Shown here piece after piece: positions 20,481 to 27,776 of a stretch of 43,703 nt of DNA. Below the pieces are notes generated by a model that was given only the letters and a program-made list of their open reading frames with translations, was not told the DNA's origin and did no database searches. Position numbers and translations under genes: made by a program. Positions within the stretch are counted from its first letter, which is position 1. Every line of letters starts with the position of its first letter. The DNA is from an uncultured Prevotellaceae bacterium (lineage in GTDB: Bacteria; Bacteroidota; Bacteroidia; Bacteroidales; Bacteroidaceae), in the NCBI GenBank assembly GCA_947303855.1, contig CAMYZO010000019.1, forward strand, positions 1-43,703, read 5' to 3'.

Positions 20481-21972
20481 TCGTGTCGTCATCATCGGCA
20501 GTGGTCTCGGCGGCCTGTCGTGCGCATTCATCCTGAGTCGCAACGGCTACGACGTCACCGTGCTCGAACAGGGCACGCAGCCCGGCGGCTGCCTCCAGTG
20601 CTTCCGCCGTCAGGGGGTGAAGTTCGAGACGGGCATGCACTTCATAGGCAGTGCCGACCGCGGACAGGTCATGGACCGTCTGCTGCGCTATCTCGGCGTG
20701 ACGGCCGACATCCGCCTGAGCCGTCTCGACCCTGCGGGCTACGATGTGGTGAGCCTCCAGGGACAGCAGTTCCGCCTGGCTAACGGCCGCGAGCCGTTCA
20801 TCGAGACGCTGGCCCGCGACTTCCCCGGCCAGAAGGACCGTCTGCAACGCTATTTCGACCTCGTCAGGCAGGTGGCCGCCGCCTCGTCGCTGCGCAGCCT
20901 GCGTGTGGCCGACAGCGACGCCTCGCCCCTGAACACCACCTACCAGCTGCGCAGTATCAGCGACGTGCTCCACGAGGTCGTCGGCGACCCCCTGCTGAGT
21001 CATGTGCTCGTGGGCAACCTGCCCCTCTATGCCGCCGAGCGCGACAAGACATCGTTTGCCACCCATGCCTTCATTACCGACTTCTACAACCAGAGTGCCT
21101 TCCGCGTGGTGGGCGGCAGCGACCTCATAGCACAGTCGCTCACGGCCTCCATCACCCGACAGGGCGGACGCGTGCTGTGCCGCAAGCGTGCCGTCAGCAT
21201 CGACTGCGACGGACAGCAGGCACGGGGCGTGCTGACAGCCGATGGCGAGTATCACCCTGCCGACATCGTCATTGCCGCCATCCATCCTGCCCGTCTCGTG
21301 GAGCTCTGCGACTCGCCCCTGCTGCGCCCCGCCTACCGCCGGCGGGTGGCTGCCCTGCCTGAGACGGTGGGCTGCTTCAGCGTCTACCTGCGCTTCAAGC
21401 CCCGGACGGTGTCCTATATGAACCACAACTTCTACGGCTACCACCAGCCGTCGCCCTGGGACTGTGAACAGTACGACGACGCCTCCTGGCCACGGGGCTA
21501 TCTCTACATGCACTTCTGTAGCGAGGACGGCCAGCAGTGGGCCGACGGCGGCGTCATCATCGGCTACATGCAGTACAGCGAGGTGCAGCGGTGGCAGGGC
21601 ACGCCCATAGGCCGCCGTGGCACCGACTACGAGCAGCTGAAGCGCGACCGTGCCGAGCGGCTCATCAGCGCCGTCTGCCGCGAGTTCCCCGCGCTGCGGC
21701 AGGCCATTGCAGGCTACGACACGTCGACACCGCTCACCTACCGCGACTATACGGGCACGGAGCGCGGTGCCATGTACGGCATTGCCCGCGACATAGCCCT
21801 GGGCCCTGCCGCCCGCGTCCATCACCGCACCAAGGTGTCCAACCTGCTGCTGACGGGGCAGAACATCAACTCCCACGGTGCCCTCGGCGTACTCGTGGGC
21901 ACGGTGGTCACCTGCTCCGAACTGCTCACCTCGGAGCGTATCTTTAACGACATCATCAAAGCCAACGAATGA
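20470..21972 (+). CDS. CrtISO/RetSat-like FAD oxidoreductase 1
   Basis: 500-aa flavoprotein of the phytoene-desaturase superfamily. The N-terminal dinucleotide site is VVIIGSGLGGLSCAFILSRN, followed by VLEQGTQPGGCLQCFRRQGV and FETGMHFIGS. The C-terminus LLLTGQNINSHGALGVLVGT matches carotenoid isomerase/retinol saturase proteins rather than CrtI. Such enzymes reduce, oxidise or isomerise double bonds of long conjugated chains, so a role on the polyene is likely; direction is unknown. The start 20470 puts five residues before the VVIIGSG strand, just like the paralogue downstream; ATG 20446 is also possible. It overlaps the exporter by 11 nt and the paralogue by 4 nt (ATGA). Confidence 0.87.
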   Translation: MKPNRVVIIGSGLGGLSCAFILSRNGYDVTVLEQGTQPGGCLQCFRRQGVKFETGMHFIGSADRGQVMDRLLRYLGVTADIRLSRLDPAGYDVVSLQGQQFRLANGREPFIETLARDFPGQKDRLQRYFDLVRQVAAASSLRSLRVADSDASPLNTTYQLRSISDVLHEVVGDPLLSHVLVGNLPLYAAERDKTSFATHAFITDFYNQSAFRVVGGSDLIAQSLTASITRQGGRVLCRKRAVSIDCDGQQARGVLTADGEYHPADIVIAAIHPARLVELCDSPLLRPAYRRRVAALPETVGCFSVYLRFKPRTVSYMNHNFYGYHQPSPWDCEQYDDASWPRGYLYMHFCSEDGQQWADGGVIIGYMQYSEVQRWQGTPIGRRGTDYEQLKRDRAERLISAVCREFPALRQAIAGYDTSTPLTYRDYTGTERGAMYGIARDIALGPAARVHHRTKVSNLLLTGQNINSHGALGVLVGTVVTCSELLTSERIFNDIIKANE

Positions 21973-24269
21973 ACCAGCCACAGACCGTCATCATCATCGG
22001 CGGAGGCTTAGGAGGTCTCTTCACCGGTGCCCTGCTCACCAAGGAGGGCTGCCGTGTCACCGTGCTCGAGAAGAACAGCACCATCGGCGGCGGCCTGCAG
22101 ACCTTCAGGCGCGGCGAGGCGATCTTCGAGACGGGCATGCACATGCTGGGCGGTCTGCGCCTGGGGGGTGCCGTCTACAAGATATGCCGCTACTTAGGCA
22201 TCACCGACCGTCTGCTGCTGCGCGATGCCGACCACCATTGCATGGACACCATCACCTACCTCAGCGACGGCAGCACCTACAGCGTGCCTGAGGGGCGCGC
22301 GGCCTTCACCGACTATTTCGCCAGCCTCTTTCCCCACGAGGAGCAGGGGCTGCGCCGGTATGTCGACACGCTCTACCGTCTGGCCGGCGAGGTGGACCTG
22401 TTCTACCTGCGACCCGCCAGCGACACCCTGACGGCGCATAGTCAGGAGTTCCTCTGGGCGGCCGACGAGCTGATAGCCCATTATATCAAGGATGAACGCC
22501 TGCGCGACGTGCTGGCCTATATGAACCCCATGTACGGCGGCGTCCGGGGCCATACGCCTGCCTATATCCACGCCCTCATCAACGTGCTCTACATCGACGG
22601 CACGTCACGCTTCGTGGGCGGCAGTCAGCAGATGGCCGACGCCCTGGCCGCTGTCATCGGGCAGGGTGGGGGCATGGTGCTTGCCGGTCAGCGCGTGGTG
22701 GGCCTTCATGTCGACGACCAGCGCCAGTGTACGGGCGTCACCACCGCCGACGGCCGTCACCACCAGGCCGACTGCTACATTGCCGCCATCCACCCCCAGC
22801 AACTCCTGCGGATAGCCGATGCGGGTGCCTTCCCCAAGGCGTATGCCAGCCGCGTGGCCTCTATCCCCAACACCTATTCGGCCTTCACCGTCTATATCTG
22901 TCTGCGCCCCGGCACCTTCCCCTATATCAACCACACCTGCTATGTGCAGGACGACTACGGCCGCGTGTGGGACCATGCCCGCTGGGATGCCGACGACGAC
23001 GGCTGGCCCCACGGCTTTATGTATATGACACCTGCTGACACCCTGGAGCAGACCCATGCCACGAAGATGATTGTCAACTGCCTCATGCCCTTCGAGGCCG
23101 TCAGCCAGTGGGCTGACACCACCGTGGGTCGCCGTGGCCCCGAGTATGAGCGGTGGAAGGAGCGGCTCGCCGCTCGCGTCCTCGACCGTCTGCAGCTGCT
23201 CTACCCCGGCTTCCGCCAGTGTGTCGACAGATACTATACGGCCTCGCCGCTCACCATCCGCGACTACTACGGACAGCCTGAGGGGGCACTCTATGGCGTG
23301 CAGAAGGACTGTCAGAACCTCATGCTCTCGCAACTGCCCGTATGGACGAAGGTCAGAAACCTGCTGCTCACGGGGCAGAACGTCAACCTCCACGGCATCT
23401 GCGGCGTGCCCCTGACGGCCATCAACACCGTCGAGGCCATCGTAGGCCGCAACCGGCTGGTGGAGAAAATCGGGCGCATGCTGGTGCTCCTGGCTCTGTG
23501 GCTGGGCTTGGCCACCGGCATGCAGGCCCTCAACCTCAAGGAGTTCCTGCCCGCAGGGGGTGGCCCGCAGCCCTCCACGGCTGTCATCGTCTGTCCCGGC
23601 GGCAGCTACTTCTGGCTGGCAGGGGGCACCGAGGGCGACAGCGTGGCACGCTCGCTCACACAGCACGGTCTGGCGGCATACGTGCTGCGCTACCGCACGG
23701 CGGGCTTCATGGCCTTCATGACGCGCTACCGTTATATCGTTCCCGGCAACAGCCATCCCAAGCCCCTCAGCGATGTGCAGGAGGCTATCCTGCTGCTGCG
23801 CCGCCGGGGCTACAGCCGCGTGGGTGTCATGGGCTTCTCGGCGGGTGGCCACCTGGCACTCTCGGCGGCCATCTTCGGCCGCGACTCCCTGCGCCCCGAC
23901 TTCATAGCCCCCTGCTATCCTGTGGTGACGCTGTCGGCACCCTGTGTCCACAAGCGCTCCAGGCGCGGACTGCTGGGCGAGTGGCGCAAGCGCTCGCCGC
24001 TGATGCGTGACAGCCTGTCCTTGGAGCGCCATGTTCACAGTCAGATGCCGCCCGTGTTCCTCATGAACTGCAAAGACGACCCCATCGTCGACTACCGTAA
24101 TTCCGAGCTCATGGACTCCGCACTCACGGCTCAGGGCGTGCCCCACCGCTACATCCAGTACGCCACAGGCGGCCACGGCTTCGGCACCACCTGGCGCAAG
24201 ACCAGCCGCGAGGCCGCAAATTGGCTCCGTGAGTTCCTCGAGTGGCTGGGAGTAATTAGTAAATCGTAA
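21969..24269 (+). CDS. CrtISO/RetSat-like FAD oxidoreductase 2 fused to a secreted-type alpha/beta-hydrolase
   Basis: 766 aa in one open frame. Residues 1 to about 495 are a paralogue of the upstream flavoprotein (VIIIGGGLGGLFTGALLTKE, TIGGGLQTFRRGEAIFETGM, and C-terminal LLLTGQNVNLHGICGVPLTA). From Met504 (23478) comes what looks like a signal peptide, MLVLLALWLGLATGMQA, then an esterase domain: VIVCPGGSYFWLAGG (oxyanion region), nucleophile Ser624 in MGFSAGGH, acid Asp703/704 in NCKDDPIVD, and His736 in GGHGFG. The hydrolase resembles Bacteroidota acetyl/feruloyl esterases of the BD-FAE kind. A former separate secreted esterase seems to have been fused to the flavoprotein; the internal hydrophobic segment would place the halves on opposite sides of the inner membrane. 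The last codons (SKS, stop) come from an AAATCGTAA repeat. Confidence 0.85.
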   Translation: MNQPQTVIIIGGGLGGLFTGALLTKEGCRVTVLEKNSTIGGGLQTFRRGEAIFETGMHMLGGLRLGGAVYKICRYLGITDRLLLRDADHHCMDTITYLSDGSTYSVPEGRAAFTDYFASLFPHEEQGLRRYVDTLYRLAGEVDLFYLRPASDTLTAHSQEFLWAADELIAHYIKDERLRDVLAYMNPMYGGVRGHTPAYIHALINVLYIDGTSRFVGGSQQMADALAAVIGQGGGMVLAGQRVVGLHVDDQRQCTGVTTADGRHHQADCYIAAIHPQQLLRIADAGAFPKAYASRVASIPNTYSAFTVYICLRPGTFPYINHTCYVQDDYGRVWDHARWDADDDGWPHGFMYMTPADTLEQTHATKMIVNCLMPFEAVSQWADTTVGRRGPEYERWKERLAARVLDRLQLLYPGFRQCVDRYYTASPLTIRDYYGQPEGALYGVQKDCQNLMLSQLPVWTKVRNLLLTGQNVNLHGICGVPLTAINTVEAIVGRNRLVEKIGRMLVLLALWLGLATGMQALNLKEFLPAGGGPQPSTAVIVCPGGSYFWLAGGTEGDSVARSLTQHGLAAYVLRYRTAGFMAFMTRYRYIVPGNSHPKPLSDVQEAILLLRRRGYSRVGVMGFSAGGHLALSAAIFGRDSLRPDFIAPCYPVVTLSAPCVHKRSRRGLLGEWRKRSPLMRDSLSLERHVHSQMPPVFLMNCKDDPIVDYRNSELMDSALTAQGVPHRYIQYATGGHGFGTTWRKTSREAANWLREFLEWLGVISKS

Positions 24270-24273
24270 ATAA
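24258..24273. repeat. AAATCGTAAATAA repeat, copy 3
   Basis: AGTAAATCGTAAATAA supplies the final Ser-Lys-Ser-stop of the fusion gene and ends 7 nt before the GTG start of the next gene. It is the same 13-mer, at nearly the same distance to a start codon, as before 5583 and 12667. Confidence 0.75.
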
Positions 24274-24280
24274 AAATATT

Positions 24281-25405
24281 GTGAATACAAATTTCGACGA
24301 CATCCGTCCCTATAACGACGCAGAGATACCCGCTGCCATGCAGCGCATCGTAGCGAGCAACTTCTTCGGACTGCTCTGCACCTATGTCTACCCCGGCCGC
24401 ACCATGGACGACGTGCGCCGCATGATGCTCTCCTTCCGCACCGTCGACGACTTCCAGCTTGAGGTCATGCGCTGCGTCAACGAGCAGGTCATACGCCGCT
24501 CCATCACCACCTTCACCTACAGCGGCAGCGAACAGCTCGACACCGCCTGCCGCTACCTCTTCGTCTCTAACCACCGCGACATCATGCTCGACGCCTGTCT
24601 GCTGCAGTACGTCCTCTACCAGCACGGCCATGAGACGGCAGAGATCACCTTCGGCGCCAACCTCATGTCGTCGCCACTGGTCATCGACATCGGGCGCAGC
24701 AACAAGATGTTCCGCGTTGAGCGCGGGGGGAACATGCGCGACTTCTACCTCTCCTCACGCCACCTCAGCGACTACATACGCTACACCCTCACCTCGCAGC
24801 ACCACAGCGTCTGGATAGCCCAGCGCAACGGACGTACCAAGGACGGCAGCGACCAGACGGACCAGGGCATCATCAAGATGTTCTGCATGAGCAAGGCCGA
24901 CGACAAGATAGGCGCCCTGGCCGACCTCCATATCGTGCCCGTGGCAGTCAGCTACGAGTGGGAGTCCTGCGACATCCTCAAGGCCCTCGAACTCTACCAG
25001 TCGCGCCACCAGCCCTACGTCAAGAAGCCCGGCGAAGACCTCAACAGCATCCTCACGGGTATCGTTCAGCAGAAGGGGCGCGTCCACTTCGCCATCTGCC
25101 AGCCCGTCACCGGGGCTGACCTCCAGCAGTTCGACCACCTCACCACCAACGACTACCACCGTGCCGTGGCCCGTCTGCTCGACGAGCGCATCAACGCCGC
25201 CTACCGCCTGTGGCCCAACAACTTTATTGCCCACGACCTGCGCTATGGCCGCCAGCAGTTCCGTGACCGCTATACCGACGACGAGCGCGCAGCCTTCATG
25301 GCCCGCCTGCAGCAACTGGAGCAGTTCGACATCGTTGAGCCCGACATCCTCCGCGACATCTTCCTCGGCATCTATGCCAACCCCGTTACAACCGGCTCTT
25401 ATTGA
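24281..25405 (+). CDS. 1-acylglycerol-3-phosphate acyltransferase-like protein (GTG start)
   Basis: 374 aa, a Bacteroidota-type PlsC/PlsB-related acyltransferase. The catalytic block is FVSNHRDIMLDACLLQYVL (His98, Asp100 or Asp104; the H-x5-D spacing differs by one from the classical HX4D). It is followed by IDIGRSNKMFRVERGG and WIAQRNGRTKDGSDQTDQGI, then VPVAVSYEWESCDILKALEL. It probably acylates lysophosphatidate or a related lipid acceptor at the cytoplasmic face. Homologues also occur as stand-alone housekeeping genes, so it may not be specific to the polyene pathway, but it is last in the array, 11 nt after the fusion gene, and shares the AAATCG repeat. The start is GTG; no ATG is available nearby. 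Confidence 0.82.
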   Translation: MNTNFDDIRPYNDAEIPAAMQRIVASNFFGLLCTYVYPGRTMDDVRRMMLSFRTVDDFQLEVMRCVNEQVIRRSITTFTYSGSEQLDTACRYLFVSNHRDIMLDACLLQYVLYQHGHETAEITFGANLMSSPLVIDIGRSNKMFRVERGGNMRDFYLSSRHLSDYIRYTLTSQHHSVWIAQRNGRTKDGSDQTDQGIIKMFCMSKADDKIGALADLHIVPVAVSYEWESCDILKALELYQSRHQPYVKKPGEDLNSILTGIVQQKGRVHFAICQPVTGADLQQFDHLTTNDYHRAVARLLDERINAAYRLWPNNFIAHDLRYGRQQFRDRYTDDERAAFMARLQQLEQFDIVEPDILRDIFLGIYANPVTTGSY

Positions 25406-25421
25406 GAGCACGGCTGTAACG
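25384..25421. terminator. Bidirectional terminator between the polyene cluster and relA
   Basis: Interrupted inverted repeat CGTTACA-a-CCG-g-CTC ... GAG-ca-CGG-c-TGTAACG (outer arms 25384-25390/25415-25421) spans the stop codon of the acyltransferase gene. It is followed by GTTATTTAT. It lies between convergent genes and could serve both strands. Confidence 0.7.
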
Positions 25422-25451
25422 TTATTTATCATAATGTCGATTGAGTAGTTT

Positions 25452-27659
25452 TCAGATTCTTTCTACCTGAATGACGCCCTTGATGGTTCGTAGGCGCTTG
25501 ATGAGTGCTTCGAGCCTTGCCTGGTCGTTGATCATGACTTCGAGGTTGCCGCGGAACAGTCCGTCGCTGGAGTCGATATTGATGCTGCGCAGCACGAGTC
25601 GCTCTTCCTTGGAGATGATGTTTGTCAGGTTGTTGACGATGCCGATGTCGTCCTGTCCGATAATACGCAGCGTGATGGAATACTGCGACGCACCTTTGCC
25701 GGACCAGCGGGCCTTGACGACACGGTAGCCGAAACGGCGACGCAGTTCGGGCGCATTCGGACAGTCGGTGCGGTGAATCTTGATGCCGCCGCTGACGGTG
25801 ACGAACCCGAAGACACTGTCGCCATAGATGGGATTACAGCAGCGGGCCAACTGGTAGTCGATGCCCTTCAGGTTGCGGTCGATGACAAGCACGTCGTCGT
25901 TCTGCTGGGTCTTCAGCTGCTGATCGTCGAGTACAAACTCCTCAGCAGAACGCGCCTGGTTGTCGCCGGTGGCCGGAAGGCTGCCCTGCTGCAGCTCTAA
26001 GTACTTGTCTATGAGGGTGTTGACATCAAGAGTGCCGTCGGCAATGTGCTTGTAGAAGTCGCTGGTGGTCTTGAAACCCAGACGGCGGATGGTGTGCATC
26101 ATGACCGACTCGTCGAGGTCGATCTTGCGGTTCTTGAACTTACGCTCAATCATCTCCTTGGCAAAAAGACCCTCCTTGGCCTGCGTCTCCTTCAGGGCAA
26201 GACGAATCTTGGCCTTGGCACGGCTGGTCTTGACCACCTGTAGCCACTCCTGCTTGGGTTTCTGCTGCGACGAGGTCATAATCTCTACCTGGTCGCCGGA
26301 GTGCAGCTGCTGACGGAAGGTGACCACCTTATTGTTAACGCGCGCGCCCACACACGCAGAACCTATCTTAGAATGGATATGGTAGGCCATGTCGAGCACC
26401 GTGGCACCCTTGGGGAACTTCAGCAGGTCGCCACGGGGAGTGAACACGTAGACCTCGTCTTCGTAGAGGTCCATCTTGAACTGGTCCATGGCCTCGCGGC
26501 CGTCGCTGGTCTCGAGCATCTGGCGGATGCCCGTGAGCCACTCGTCGAGTCCGCTCTCGCCCTTCACGCCCTTATAGCGCCAGTGGGCGGCCACGCCGCG
26601 CTCGGCCACCTCGTCCATGCGCTCGGTGCGTATCTGTATCTCCACCCACTTCTGCTCAGGACCGAGGACGGTGATGTGCAGACTCTCGTAGCCGTTGGAC
26701 TTGGGCACGGAGAGCCAGTCGCGCAGACGCTTGGGGTTGGGCTGGTACATGTCGGTGACGATGGAGTAGACCTGCCAGCAATGCATCTTCTCCTTCTCGG
26801 GAGGGGTGTCGAGGATGATGCGGATGGCAAAGAGGTCGTAGACGCCCTCAAAGGGGCATTTCTGCTTCTTCATCTTCTGCCAGATGCTGTGGATGGACTT
26901 GGTGCGGCCCTTGATATGGAACGTCAGGCCGGCCTCACGGAGGCGCTGCTCGATGGGCGTGATGAACTGCGTGATATAACGGTCGCGGCTCTGCTTGGTC
27001 TCGCTCAGCTTCTCCTTGATATGGTAGTAGGCATCGTGCTCCAGATACTTGAGCGACAGGTCTTCGAGTTCAGACTTTAACTTGTAAAGGCCCAGTTTAT
27101 GGGCCAGAGGGGCATACAGGTAGGCGGCCTCCTGACTTACCTCGGCCTGGGCATCCTTATGGGGGGTGTCGCGGATCTGCCGCATGAGGTTCACGCGGTC
27201 GGCAATCATGATGAGTATGACGCGCATGTCCTCGGCAAAGGACAGCAGCAGGTTGCGGAAGTTCTCGCTCTCAATGACGGGGTTCTTCCGGTAGAGTTCC
27301 TGGATGCGGTGCAGACCATGGAGGATAAGTGCCACGGAGTCGCCATACTCGCGCCTGACATCGTCGAAGGTGAGCAGCTGCTGCTCAACGCTGTAGTGCA
27401 GCAGGATGGCCAGCACGGCATCGCGGCGCAGGCCTATCTCGTCGACGACGATGAAGGCTGTCTGGAAGCCCAGCAGGATGGGGTTCAGACCAAAGACGTC
27501 GCGGTGAAGGACGCTGCCGTCCATGAGTTGGGCGATGTGCTGGCGTACCTTCTGCTCGTCGCCGTCGAGCAGCGACTCCCCTACCCTGACTTTCAGTTCA
27601 TTGTACAGACGGAGCGTCTCGGCACGCTCCTCGGTTGTAAATTCGAATCGCTCATTCAT
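25452..27659 (-). CDS. relA: (p)ppGpp synthetase, RelA/SpoT family, with degenerate hydrolase site
   Basis: 735 aa. Domain order is HD-like (about 45-190), synthetase (about 235-365: GRTKSIHSIWQKM, YDLFAIRIIL, VPKSNGYESLHITV, EIQIRTERMDEVAERGVAAH followed by WRYKG), TGS (DEVYVFTPRGDLLKFPKGAT), a zinc-finger-like segment (ARCCNPIYGDSVFGFVTVSG) and a C-terminal ACT. In the HD domain the catalytic pair is His88-Tyr89 (LLHYSVEQQ instead of LLHDVVEDT), the first metal His is absent, and ADRLHNMR reads ADRVNLMR. The protein should make but not hydrolyse (p)ppGpp. Its promoter box lies at 27680-27687, divergent from the DUF4301-like gene. Confidence 0.93.
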   Translation of the reverse strand: MNERFEFTTEERAETLRLYNELKVRVGESLLDGDEQKVRQHIAQLMDGSVLHRDVFGLNPILLGFQTAFIVVDEIGLRRDAVLAILLHYSVEQQLLTFDDVRREYGDSVALILHGLHRIQELYRKNPVIESENFRNLLLSFAEDMRVILIMIADRVNLMRQIRDTPHKDAQAEVSQEAAYLYAPLAHKLGLYKLKSELEDLSLKYLEHDAYYHIKEKLSETKQSRDRYITQFITPIEQRLREAGLTFHIKGRTKSIHSIWQKMKKQKCPFEGVYDLFAIRIILDTPPEKEKMHCWQVYSIVTDMYQPNPKRLRDWLSVPKSNGYESLHITVLGPEQKWVEIQIRTERMDEVAERGVAAHWRYKGVKGESGLDEWLTGIRQMLETSDGREAMDQFKMDLYEDEVYVFTPRGDLLKFPKGATVLDMAYHIHSKIGSACVGARVNNKVVTFRQQLHSGDQVEIMTSSQQKPKQEWLQVVKTSRAKAKIRLALKETQAKEGLFAKEMIERKFKNRKIDLDESVMMHTIRRLGFKTTSDFYKHIADGTLDVNTLIDKYLELQQGSLPATGDNQARSAEEFVLDDQQLKTQQNDDVLVIDRNLKGIDYQLARCCNPIYGDSVFGFVTVSGGIKIHRTDCPNAPELRRRFGYRVVKARWSGKGASQYSITLRIIGQDDIGIVNNLTNIISKEERLVLRSINIDSSDGLFRGNLEVMINDQARLEALIKRLRTIKGVIQVERI

Positions 27660-27679
27660 CTTTTTACCTAAATTTTTGG

Positions 27680-27687
27680 CAAAGATA
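27680..27687 (-). promoter_or_regulatory. -7 box TATCTTTG of the relA promoter
   Basis: On the minus strand TATCTTTG lies 20 nt before the ATG at 27659. Confidence 0.65.
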
Positions 27688-27730
27688 AGAAAAAGTTCGC
27701 AAATTCCCTTGTTTTTCTCAAAAAACTTCG

Positions 27731-27738
27731 TATATTTG
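27731..27738 (+). promoter_or_regulatory. -7 box TATATTTG of the DUF4301-like gene
   Basis: TATATTTG has a TTG at 27709-27711, 19 nt upstream, and sits 38 nt before the ATG at 27777. It is divergent from the relA promoter within 117 bp. Confidence 0.65.
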
Positions 27739-27776
27739 CGCTTGGAATTGAATATTTAACTAAAACCACTAATATT

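Noticed and set aside
20449..24290. Very long open frames on the minus strand opposite the two flavoprotein genes, and another opposite aguB (929-1867, plus strand)
   Set aside because: They mirror G+C-rich, C-ending codons of the real genes, have low-complexity Ala/Val/Gly/Arg/His-rich translations, and show no family motifs or start context.
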